From Thermoanaerobacterium thermosulfurigenes (GTDB taxonomy: Bacteria; Bacillota; Thermoanaerobacteria; Thermoanaerobacterales; Thermoanaerobacteraceae): DNA of 64,000 nucleotides. Shown here one piece after another: positions 16,096 through 23,584 of the stretch; position 1 is the stretch's first letter, and every line of letters starts with the position of its first letter. The position numbers and the translations under genes were made by a program. Location: positions 29,444 through 93,443 of the forward strand of contig NZ_JBPODR010000010.1 in NCBI RefSeq assembly GCF_051201035.1, given 5' to 3'. The notes below the pieces were generated by a model. It saw only the letters and a program-made list of their open reading frames with translations. It had not been told where the DNA came from and did not search any database.

Positions 16096-17373
16096 GTGAA
16101 TTACAGCGATGCAATAAAATACATTCACAACACTAATAAATTTGGCATAAAATTAGGGCTTGATAACATAAGGCGTCTTCTTGAATATATGGGAAATCCT
16201 CAAAAAAAACTTAAATTTATTCATGTAGCAGGTACAAATGGAAAGGGTTCTACATGTGCCTTTATAAATAGTATCTTAATCAATGCTGGATATAAAGTAG
16301 GACTTTACACCTCTCCGTATTTGGAAGAATTTGAAGAAAGAATGAGGATAAACAACAAAAATATTCCAAAGGATAAATTGGCAGATTACGTTGAATACAT
16401 AAAAGATGTTGTTGACAAAATGATAGATGATGGGTATCATCATCCGACAGAATTTGAATTGATTACTGCAATTGCATTTAAGTATTTTCGCGATGAAAAT
16501 GTCGATTTTGTGGTGCTGGAAGTAGGATTAGGTGGACGCTTTGATGCGACTAATGTCATTGACAATTCTTTGGTTTCTGTGATTTCGACAATAGATTATG
16601 ACCATATGGACAAATTAGGAGATACTTTAGAAAAGATAGCCTATGAGAAAGCTGGAATAATAAAAGAAAATGGAATTATAGTAAGTTTTTACCAAAAAGA
16701 TGAAGCGTTGCAAGTGATTGAAAGAGTGGCAAACCTTAAAAAAGCATCTTTGGATATTTTAGATATCAATGATGTCGAAATAATAGAGTCCAACAGCGAA
16801 TATCAGATTTTTAATTACAGAGATTATAAAAATCTTAAGATATGTATAATTGGCAAACACCAGATTTACAATGCTTCATTGGCTTTAATGGCTGTAGAAA
16901 AACTTAGATCTCAAGGTATAACTATAAGCGAAGAGGCTATAAGAGTAGGGCTTGCCGATGCAAAATGGCCTGGCAGAATCGAAGTATTAAGCAGATGCCC
17001 ATTTATCGTGATAGACGGTGCCCACAATCCTCAAGGCATGTCGGTATTAAAAGAAGCTTTAAATCTGTTTTCCTATGAAAGATTGGTGCTTGTCATTGGC
17101 ATGTTGAAGGACAAAGACACAGACAAAATGCTTAAGTTAATAGTACCCAAGGCAGACATTGTAATAACGACAAAACCTGTAAGCGACAGAGCTTATACGG
17201 CAGAAGAATTAGCTGAAAAAATTAAAGGTGTGAATCCATTACATTTTGAAGATATAGATGATGCTATTAACGAAGCATTGAGAAAAGCAAATAAAAAAGA
17301 TTTGATACTTTTTTGCGGTTCACTTTATATGATAGGTCATGTCAGAACATATTTAAAAAAGGTAATAAAATAA
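16096..17373 (+). CDS. folC: Folylpolyglutamate synthase / dihydrofolate synthase
   Basis: Adds glutamate to dihydropteroate and to folates in the cytosol. The 425-residue Mur-ligase-like protein has the P-loop HVAGTNGKGSTCAFI (about residues 43-57), the EVGLGGRFDATNV motif and the C-terminal VIDGAHNPQGM motif that together define FolC. GTG start at 16096 with SD CGGAGG. It starts 20 bp after the upstream terminator. In Firmicutes folC often follows valS, as here. Confidence 0.95.
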   Translation: MNYSDAIKYIHNTNKFGIKLGLDNIRRLLEYMGNPQKKLKFIHVAGTNGKGSTCAFINSILINAGYKVGLYTSPYLEEFEERMRINNKNIPKDKLADYVEYIKDVVDKMIDDGYHHPTEFELITAIAFKYFRDENVDFVVLEVGLGGRFDATNVIDNSLVSVISTIDYDHMDKLGDTLEKIAYEKAGIIKENGIIVSFYQKDEALQVIERVANLKKASLDILDINDVEIIESNSEYQIFNYRDYKNLKICIIGKHQIYNASLALMAVEKLRSQGITISEEAIRVGLADAKWPGRIEVLSRCPFIVIDGAHNPQGMSVLKEALNLFSYERLVLVIGMLKDKDTDKMLKLIVPKADIVITTKPVSDRAYTAEELAEKIKGVNPLHFEDIDDAINEALRKANKKDLILFCGSLYMIGHVRTYLKKVIK

Positions 17374-17423
17374 TAAAGACTATAATATAATATAAAAAAC
17401 TACAGTCTCTAGAAGGTGGTTGT

Positions 17424-17657
17424 ATGGAATATAACAGTGCAGATCTTCTACAGGAGATAGACAATGCACTAAAGAGGCTTAAAGAGAGTGAATTATACCT
17501 TGAAAGGGTCGAGAAAGACAACTACCTTAAAACAAAGCTTGCACAATTAAAATATGATTTTGCAAGGGAAGAATACTTAAGACTTTTGAGAATTGCCAGA
17601 GACGAACATATAAAGTACGATATAAAGGACTTATATAAAAAGATCATAGATATTTGA
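17424..17657 (+). CDS. Small conserved hypothetical helical protein, 77 aa
   Basis: No family recognised. The 77-residue product is highly charged (Glu/Lys/Arg) and predicted almost wholly helical, with a heptad-like pattern that could form a coiled coil. SD AGGTGG precedes the ATG. It follows folC by 50 bp and precedes tRNA-Pro. No signal peptide or Cys motif. Confidence 0.65.
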   Translation: MEYNSADLLQEIDNALKRLKESELYLERVEKDNYLKTKLAQLKYDFAREEYLRLLRIARDEHIKYDIKDLYKKIIDI

Positions 17658-17688
17658 TAAGATGAGAATTCGAATTCTTAAATTGTAC

Positions 17689-17717
17689 TTGATATAATAA
17701 TTTGTTTATGATAAAAT
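17689..17717 (+). promoter_or_regulatory. Candidate promoter of tRNA-Pro
   Basis: TTGATA at 17689-17694, 17-bp spacer, TAAAAT at 17712-17717, placing initiation about 5 nt before the mature tRNA end. Confidence 0.5.
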
Positions 17718-17728
17718 TGTAGATGCGT

Positions 17729-17803
17729 CGGGGCATGGCGCAGAGGTAGCGCGCGCGGTTCGGGACCGTGAGGTCGCAGGTTCAAATCCTGTTGCCCCGA
17801 CCA
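17729..17803 (+). tRNA. tRNA-Pro (anticodon CGG)
   Basis: A full cloverleaf can be drawn: acceptor CGGGGCA with TGCCCCG, T8, D stem GCGC/GCGC, anticodon stem CGCGG/CCGTG with loop TTCGGGA (anticodon CGG at 17761-17763, G37), and T arm GCAGG-TTCAAAT-CCTGT. A73 and an encoded CCA follow. C1-G72 and A73 are bacterial Pro identity elements. It reads CCG codons. Confidence 0.95.
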
Positions 17804-17866
17804 TTTTTGTGACATTAATGCCTTCTGTGCATATTATAAATTAGCATATGCATGGGGGGATGAACA

Positions 17867-18778
17867 TTGAAAATATTTGTTGCCAACAAAGGTGATGACA
17901 CTATAAGCTATATAAGCGACAATCATACCAAGGCATTTCTTAAGTTGATTAATGATGGCTTTACTTATAAGAGTGATAAATTCCACATACCGCAAAAAGG
18001 ACCCCATAGATTGCTTATTGATAGCAGAAGAAAAGAACTTTATTCTCTAAATGTGTTTGATGATTCGATGAGTATTATTGGTATTAATGACTTTCGATTG
18101 CATGATACTGTATATATTGGATCTTCTCCCAACGATGGTATGATTTTAAATAATCGTATATATGTTTTAAATGGTGATGCAGATTGCCTAAGCGTATTTG
18201 ACATAATGGCAGGTAAGATAGTAGAGCAGGTTAATGTGGGATTTCAGCCACAGTCTATAATATACAGTGAAAAGCATAATAAAATTTTTGTATCAAATAC
18301 GAATTCTGATTCAATTTCATTGATAGATCCAATTGATCTACATGTAGAAAAAACATTGTCTGTTAAGTCAAAGCCATTTGGAATGTGCTTATCAGACGAT
18401 GAAAAATTTTTATTCGTGGCGAACTCGTATTTGGAGACGGGGCTTGATGGTTCAATATCCGTATATGACATAATTAATGATACATTTGTCGATGACATTA
18501 AATGTGGAAAGCTGCCAATATCCGTTGCGTTTTCAAAGAAATATATATTTGTTGTAAATTCATGCTCTAATACTTTGATGAAAATTGATTTGCATACAAA
18601 AAAACGTACAGAACTTTTTTGTGGTTATATGCCGGTTTATGTAAGGGTGTTTAAAAATCATGCATTAATAACAGTTTCTGGTGAAAATAAGTTGATTTTA
18701 GTAGATATAGAAAATCTCAAAATTGAAAGAAAGATAGAAGTTGGAAAAGAGCCCGATGGTCTCATTTTTGAGGCGTAA
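17867..18778 (+). CDS. YVTN-type beta-propeller repeat protein
   Basis: A 303-residue protein built of about seven repeats of the form IYVxN..xDSISVID, with a recurring phrase like VGxxPxxI, typical of YncE/YVTN beta-propellers. The N-terminus MKIFVANKGDDTIS has no signal peptide, so it is probably cytosolic, unlike many YVTN proteins. TTG start at 17867 after GGGGGGA; the ATG at 17860 is out of frame. Its 3' end overlaps the convergent DUF4364 gene by 17 bp. The ligand or role is unknown. Confidence 0.8.
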   Translation: MKIFVANKGDDTISYISDNHTKAFLKLINDGFTYKSDKFHIPQKGPHRLLIDSRRKELYSLNVFDDSMSIIGINDFRLHDTVYIGSSPNDGMILNNRIYVLNGDADCLSVFDIMAGKIVEQVNVGFQPQSIIYSEKHNKIFVSNTNSDSISLIDPIDLHVEKTLSVKSKPFGMCLSDDEKFLFVANSYLETGLDGSISVYDIINDTFVDDIKCGKLPISVAFSKKYIFVVNSCSNTLMKIDLHTKKRTELFCGYMPVYVRVFKNHALITVSGENKLILVDIENLKIERKIEVGKEPDGLIFEA

Positions 18779-19280
18779 GGGCTTTTACAATATAATTATA
18801 TACGTCATTTGATTTTTGTTTCCAGTTATCACATACGATCTTTGCTTGTTGTGCATTTACTAAATTTAGATTTATCTCTATAAGGACAATGTCGTTTTCT
18901 ACAACTTGTAAATTTGCGATGTATTCTCTCTCAGACTTCTTATAATATGTGGCTACATACTGTGATTCTTGTCTGAATTTTTCCTTATTTATAACTATGT
19001 ATTCATCTATTTTTTTTCTCGTTTTTTCCTGAATGTGCTTAAAGAATAACTTTAATGCATTTAAACCAAACTCAGTTAATACGTATTTATTTTCCTTAAG
19101 ATCTACAAAATTGCTTTCTTCTAATTCGTTTAGGTATTGCTGAAGATAGAAATAATTCATAAGGTTGTTATCAGAAATTATTCTGTTTATCTGTTCACCT
19201 GTAATAGGCATATCTATTCTATTTAAAATGTACAAAATTATCAATTTGTTTTCTGCTAATTCTTGAATCTCATAACTCAA
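18762..19280 (-). CDS. DUF4364 family protein (predicted winged-helix regulator)
   Basis: A 172-residue protein matching the clostridial DUF4364 family. The N-terminal half looks like a winged-helix DNA-binding domain: KLIILYILNRIDMPITGEQINRII and LNELEESNFVDLKENKYVLTEFG resemble PadR/MarR-like wHTH elements. The C-terminal half is beta-rich and of unknown function. TTG start at 19280 with SD GAGAGGTG. The target is unknown; the downstream SASP gene is transcribed in the same direction from upstream. Confidence 0.75.
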   Translation of the reverse strand: MSYEIQELAENKLIILYILNRIDMPITGEQINRIISDNNLMNYFYLQQYLNELEESNFVDLKENKYVLTEFGLNALKLFFKHIQEKTRKKIDEYIVINKEKFRQESQYVATYYKKSEREYIANLQVVENDIVLIEINLNLVNAQQAKIVCDNWKQKSNDVYNYIVKALTPQK

Positions 19281-19346
19281 CTTTCACACCTCTCACAACA
19301 TGTTGTATGATATTTATATTCTACCACAAAATATATATTAAAAAAA

Positions 19347-19372
19347 GAGAGTATTTTAAATACTCTCCAAAG
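19347..19372 (-). terminator. Terminator of the SASP gene
   Basis: Stem GAGAGTAT / ATACTCTC with a 5-nt loop. On the minus strand it is followed by a run of T, directly after the SASP stop codon. Confidence 0.75.
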
Positions 19373-19374
19373 TA

Positions 19375-19671
19375 TCATTTGTTCATGTATTCTGCTTCAC
19401 TGCCTGCTGCGCCATTTCCAATTTTTGTTGTCTTTTCGCCGCTTATGCTAATACCATTTGACATGGCGGATTCAGCGTAGTGTACCATTCTTTTTAGCAT
19501 ATGTCCTCCGACAGCACCGCAATCGCGAGACGTAAGTGTGCCCCAATAATCTTCAGATCCTTGTTTTACGGGCAAACCTAATTCTTTTGCTACTTCATAT
19601 TTTAAATTATCCAGTGCTTGATGTGCTTCAGGCACTACTTTTGGTTTATCATTCCAACTTCCTCTTGCCAT
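19375..19671 (-). CDS. Alpha/beta-type small acid-soluble spore protein
   Basis: DNA-saturating spore protein that protects spore DNA from UV and heat. The 98 residues include the two conserved blocks of alpha/beta SASPs: ALDNLKYEVAKELGL (the region where GPR protease cuts) and LTSRDCGAVGGHMLKRMV. It is somewhat longer than the usual 60-75 residues because of N- and C-terminal extensions. A strong SD (GAGGTAAAAAC) lies upstream. Expression is expected in the forespore under sigma-G, though I did not find a clear sigma-G promoter. It shows the organism sporulates. Confidence 0.93.
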   Translation of the reverse strand: MARGSWNDKPKVVPEAHQALDNLKYEVAKELGLPVKQGSEDYWGTLTSRDCGAVGGHMLKRMVHYAESAMSNGISISGEKTTKIGNGAAGSEAEYMNK

Positions 19672-19794
19672 GTTTTTACCTCCTCAAAATTATTCCCATA
19701 TCTAATTTTGCGTAAAAATATATGATTTATTCTTTTTTTACTTAACAACAATATGTTAAAATTATTTTGGAATAAAACTAAAAAGGTGATGTGA

Positions 19795-20472
19795 ATGGAC
19801 AAACAAATGATTATTTTAGAAAAAATTAAAGAATGGAGTGCATCGGATGTTGGATTCTCTTATCTTGGTGATGTGCTTCCTGAAAGTTTGCAAGATTTAA
19901 AATATGGTATAACTGTTTTAATAAAATTGTCGGATAGGATAATTAATGAAATTGATGATAAACCAACGTATACTTATTTTCATCACTACCGTTCTGTGAA
20001 TACATTGATAGACCAAATTACATTGAAAACTATGCTTTTGCTAGAAGAATGGGGCTACAATGCATTAGCTGTACCTGCATCTCAGTCCATAAAAGAACTT
20101 GGAGAGTACAGAGGGTTATTTCAGCATAAAACTGCTGCAACAATGGCTGGATTAGGATGGATCGGGAAAAATGGGCTCTTGGTCACTGAAAAATATGGCC
20201 CAAGAGTAAGGTTAGGCACAGTATTGACTGATTTTAATTTAAATCCAGGTATTCCTGTTACTGAAAGCAGATGCGGTGATTGCAATTTATGCGTAACAAG
20301 TTGTCCAGCAATGGCACTGCACGGCAGATTGTGGAAAGTTGGAATGGATAGAAAGGAAATTGTTGATGCACATGCATGCAGTGAGTACATGAACAAAAAT
20401 TTTAAACATATAGGACGAGGGTCTGTTTGCGGAATATGTATCAGGGTATGCCCATATGGTATCAAAATTTAA
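19795..20472 (+). CDS. Epoxyqueuosine reductase-like 4Fe-4S double-cluster protein
   Basis: A 225-residue protein with two [4Fe-4S] motifs near the C-terminus, CGDCNLCVTSCP and CGICIRVCPYG, and the block KTAATMAGLGWIGKNGLLVTEKYGPRVRLGTVLTD characteristic of the QueG superfamily. True QueG is about 310-380 residues with extra C-terminal repeats. This shorter version is one of the numerous clostridial QueG-like proteins of unknown function. ATG after AGGTGATGTG. Monocistronic. Confidence 0.8.
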   Translation: MDKQMIILEKIKEWSASDVGFSYLGDVLPESLQDLKYGITVLIKLSDRIINEIDDKPTYTYFHHYRSVNTLIDQITLKTMLLLEEWGYNALAVPASQSIKELGEYRGLFQHKTAATMAGLGWIGKNGLLVTEKYGPRVRLGTVLTDFNLNPGIPVTESRCGDCNLCVTSCPAMALHGRLWKVGMDRKEIVDAHACSEYMNKNFKHIGRGSVCGICIRVCPYGIKI

Positions 20473-20544
20473 TAATTTTTTTATAAAATCCTTTTAAATG
20501 TCTGCTAAAATTAATTTAGAAAGATAAAAAGGGGAGTCACGACT

Positions 20545-22362
20545 ATGTGGCGATTATCGTATAGATTGGCAGTGTCATTTGTAATCTTAATATTTTTCTT
20601 AACTGGTTGTGGCATAAACAAAAATCAAGAAAATAGTATTAACGATACTACGTATAAAATCAATAGAAATGCTGAATTTAGCTATAATCTAAACAATGCG
20701 CCTAAATTTGGTCTTCAGGCGATTCACTTTATAAATGGGAAAGATGGATGGGCTGGTGGACAAGGGATTATTTTGTCTACAAATGATGGAGGTAAAAACT
20801 GGACAGTTGAACATACGGGTTCTTTTAATATAATAGGATTTGATTTTGTCAATTCTATTTATGGTTGGGCCATATCATCTGATAGATCTATTTTGAAGAC
20901 GACAGATGGGGGTAAGACGTGGATTGAATTGCCTAAAATGAATGTGAATATTGAAAACATAAAGTTTGTAACGGTGAATAGAGGCTATGGTATACACGAA
21001 GGTAAACTTTATATCACTGACGACGGAGGACAGACGTGGGAAAGCATGAACACAAAAATAAAAATTGATTCTTATGATTTTGTTGATCAATACCATGGAT
21101 TTGCGTCATACAATAATAGTATATATTATACAAGAGATGGTGGGATTTCTTGGAATTTTGTTTACAATCCATATTTGCAAGGACAATGGGCCGTAGAGAT
21201 CTCTGCATTAGATGTAAACAATATATGGGCTATTTATAGGGGCAAATCCACATCGGCAGAGGAACAGCCATATCTTATTTTAAAAACTGCAGATGGTGGG
21301 AAGAATTGGACTGCTTTGGCTGAAGAAAAAAATTTTAGTAGTTTTTACGGTAGTCATAAAACAAATAATTTTTTAGGTTCATATTTAAGCTCTATAGATA
21401 TTGTTGATAAAGAAACTGCTTTTACCATTGGGCTAAATCCGAAAAATGATAGTGATAAGATTTTGATATCGAGAACTACTGATGGGGGAAATACGTGGAG
21501 CAGTTATCCTGTTCCGCAATTTGATTTAGAAAGCATAATTGAAGGTCCTATTCCGATGACATTTGTAGATACTTACAATGGCTGGATTGCGTCAACGAAA
21601 AATGGCAACGGGCTAATATTAAGCACACTTGATGGGGGGCAAACGTGGCAGCAACAGTATCCTATAAGAAAGGACAATAATCAAAAAAATATTGAATATG
21701 TAAATCCAATTATTATAGATGCTTTGAAAGATATCGAAGGTAATGCAATAATTAAGATTTATGCTCCTACAGTTGTTCCTTTGCCAGAAGATAAAAAAAA
21801 TATGTATATAACTGCTGTGCCTGAAATGGGAAAGTTTAACGACAGCTACAATGTTGATTTAATTATATCTGATAAACTATTAGATTTAAAAAATATAAAA
21901 ATAGATCCGACCAATATTGATGCTAACGATATTTTGGGGGATTTTGGAGGCTTTCTTTTTGCCTCAGATATCGATGCGGAAAATTATGTAAATGCGATTC
22001 AGCAGAATAATGGTTTTATAGTCGATGAACAGAGTCAAAAACTTAATTATAAAGATTTTATATGGGGACAGGTTTATTATGGGAAGGGTAAGTACAGTGT
22101 GCAATGGAGAGAGGGCAGATGGACTGTTGAAGTTAATTCACCTGACAAGCCTCAGATCGATTTGGCAAAACAGATGGTAAAATACTTACAAAATTACAAT
22201 TTGCCTGTTCCGCTAAACAAAGGCTTGATTGTTGTAAATGTATCTAAAAATAAAACTACAACTAATATTTACTGGACAAAGGAATCAAGTGTATACTATA
22301 TAAATTACAATTTTAAACCTGTTGATGCATTACAGATGGCAGTATCGATGAGAGAGAATTGA
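20545..22362 (+). CDS. Lipoprotein with Asp-box / YCF48-like beta-propeller repeats
   Basis: A 605-residue exported lipoprotein. The signal peptide ends in the lipobox LTGC (Cys23). At least seven Asp-box repeats of the form S/T-x-D-G-G-x-T/N-W are visible (STNDGGKNWT, KTTDGGKTWIEL, ITDDGGQTWE, YTRDGGISWN, KTADGGKNWT, RTTDGGNTWS, STLDGGQTWQ). Each is preceded by a GWA/GW strand, as in YCF48 and BNR propellers. After about residue 390 the C-terminal domain lacks repeats and I do not recognise it. No catalytic sialidase residues are evident. The role is unknown, probably binding at the cell surface. Confidence 0.8.
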   Translation: MWRLSYRLAVSFVILIFFLTGCGINKNQENSINDTTYKINRNAEFSYNLNNAPKFGLQAIHFINGKDGWAGGQGIILSTNDGGKNWTVEHTGSFNIIGFDFVNSIYGWAISSDRSILKTTDGGKTWIELPKMNVNIENIKFVTVNRGYGIHEGKLYITDDGGQTWESMNTKIKIDSYDFVDQYHGFASYNNSIYYTRDGGISWNFVYNPYLQGQWAVEISALDVNNIWAIYRGKSTSAEEQPYLILKTADGGKNWTALAEEKNFSSFYGSHKTNNFLGSYLSSIDIVDKETAFTIGLNPKNDSDKILISRTTDGGNTWSSYPVPQFDLESIIEGPIPMTFVDTYNGWIASTKNGNGLILSTLDGGQTWQQQYPIRKDNNQKNIEYVNPIIIDALKDIEGNAIIKIYAPTVVPLPEDKKNMYITAVPEMGKFNDSYNVDLIISDKLLDLKNIKIDPTNIDANDILGDFGGFLFASDIDAENYVNAIQQNNGFIVDEQSQKLNYKDFIWGQVYYGKGKYSVQWREGRWTVEVNSPDKPQIDLAKQMVKYLQNYNLPVPLNKGLIVVNVSKNKTTTNIYWTKESSVYYINYNFKPVDALQMAVSMREN

Positions 22363-22446
22363 AAAAACAAGTATTCCAATTGTTGAAAGGTAAATAAATG
22401 CTTTTGACAATTGGAATTTTATTAAAAAAATTTTAGAAATGTTCAC

Positions 22447-22498
22447 TTGACATGTAAAAAGAAATGGTATACAATAAAATTAAACCAAAACGTTTTGG
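22447..22498 (+). promoter_or_regulatory. Promoter and autoregulatory operator of the locus A LacI gene
   Basis: TTGACA (22447-22452), 17 bp, TACAAT (22470-22475). A perfect 14-bp palindrome CCAAAACGTTTTGG at 22485-22498 covers the expected start of transcription. A one-mismatch copy stands before the GH65 gene, which suggests it is the operator of this LacI protein. Confidence 0.75.
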
Positions 22499-22514
22499 AA
22501 AAGGTGGATATGTA

Positions 22515-23525
22515 ATGGCAGTTACTATAAAAGATATTGCAAAATACGCGGGTGTTTCTGTAACTACGGTTTCCAGAGCTTTAAACGGATATCCGGATGT
22601 AAGCGAAGAAACAAGAGAAAAAATCAAGAAAATAGCTGAGGAATTAAACTATTCTCCTAATTCTATTGCAAGAGGATTAGTGACCAATAAGACTCACACG
22701 GTAGGTCTGGTTGTTTCAGAACTTATTAAACCGGGTGCCTACCATCCGTTTTTTCTGGAGATATTGGCAGGTATAAAGGCAGGTTTAAGAAAAGATAAAT
22801 ACGACCTTATATTGTATACGGTTGATCCAGCTTCACAAGATGTGACGCCTTATGAAAAATTATGCAATGACAGGAAAGTTGATGGCGCAATTGTGGAGGG
22901 TTTAAAATTAAGCGATCCGTATATAGAAGAGATAAAAAACACAGATATTCCAACTGTGCTGATAGATATTCCTATATTAAATGATAAAGTAGGCTATGTA
23001 AGTTCAGATAATGTGCAAGCTGCTTTTGAGGCAACAAGCTATTTAATAAAATTGGGGCATAAGAATATCGGCTTTATAAACGGACATAATGATGCTGCAG
23101 TGAGTTTTGAAAGATTGGAAGGATATAAAAAAGCACTTTATAAAAACAATATTCCTTATAAAGACGAATATGTTGTTTTTGATGATTTTACTCAAGATGG
23201 AGGATATAATTGTTTCAGAAAGATGATTTTTGAAAATCCTGAAATTACAGCGGTTTTTCACGCTTCGGATTTGATGGCTATAGGTTCATTAAAAGCTGCA
23301 CAGGATCTTGGCATGCAGGTTCCGGAGGATATATCTATAGTTGGTTTTGATGACATTGAACTAGCATCATTAATAACTCCAGGTTTGACAACTGTACGAC
23401 AGGAAAATTATAAAATAGGTTATATGGCAGCTAGACATCTTATATCAATAATTAAAGGCGAAAAACCGAGACATATCTTAGTACCCCATAGGCTTGTTAT
23501 TAGACAATCTGCAAAAAAAATATAA
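22515..23525 (+). CDS. LacI family transcriptional regulator (locus A)
   Basis: A 336-residue sugar-responsive DNA-binding protein. The N-terminal HTH MAVTIKDIAKYAGVSVTTVSRALNG is followed by the hinge NSIARGLVTNKTHTVGLVV and a periplasmic-binding-protein-like effector domain ending in DISIVGFDDIELASLITPGLTTV. The start is ATG 22515, after AAAGGTGG; the longer open frame has no SD. It probably represses itself and the GH65/ABC genes downstream through CCAAAACGTTTTGG sites. The inducer is presumably the disaccharide or its product. Confidence 0.93.
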   Translation: MAVTIKDIAKYAGVSVTTVSRALNGYPDVSEETREKIKKIAEELNYSPNSIARGLVTNKTHTVGLVVSELIKPGAYHPFFLEILAGIKAGLRKDKYDLILYTVDPASQDVTPYEKLCNDRKVDGAIVEGLKLSDPYIEEIKNTDIPTVLIDIPILNDKVGYVSSDNVQAAFEATSYLIKLGHKNIGFINGHNDAAVSFERLEGYKKALYKNNIPYKDEYVVFDDFTQDGGYNCFRKMIFENPEITAVFHASDLMAIGSLKAAQDLGMQVPEDISIVGFDDIELASLITPGLTTVRQENYKIGYMAARHLISIIKGEKPRHILVPHRLVIRQSAKKI

Positions 23526-23542
23526 TTTTTTTTGCAATATTT

Positions 23543-23556
23543 CCAAAACGTTTCGG
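23543..23556 (+). promoter_or_regulatory. Second LacI-A operator, before the GH65 gene
   Basis: CCAAAACGTTTCGG, one mismatch from the palindrome in front of the LacI-A gene, 29 bp upstream of the GH65 start. No good separate promoter is visible between the two genes, so it may act as a roadblock or an auxiliary looping site. Confidence 0.65.
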
Positions 23557-23584
23557 ATGCATTTATTTGGCAGGAGGTATACAT

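Noticed and set aside
17660..17680. GAATTCGAATTC palindrome as an operator
   Set aside because: It is a short isolated palindrome upstream of the tRNA promoter with no second copy or adjacent regulator to support it.
19795..20472. True epoxyqueuosine reductase QueG
   Set aside because: At 225 residues it is too short and lacks the C-terminal part of QueG; only the Fe-S core and one conserved block match.
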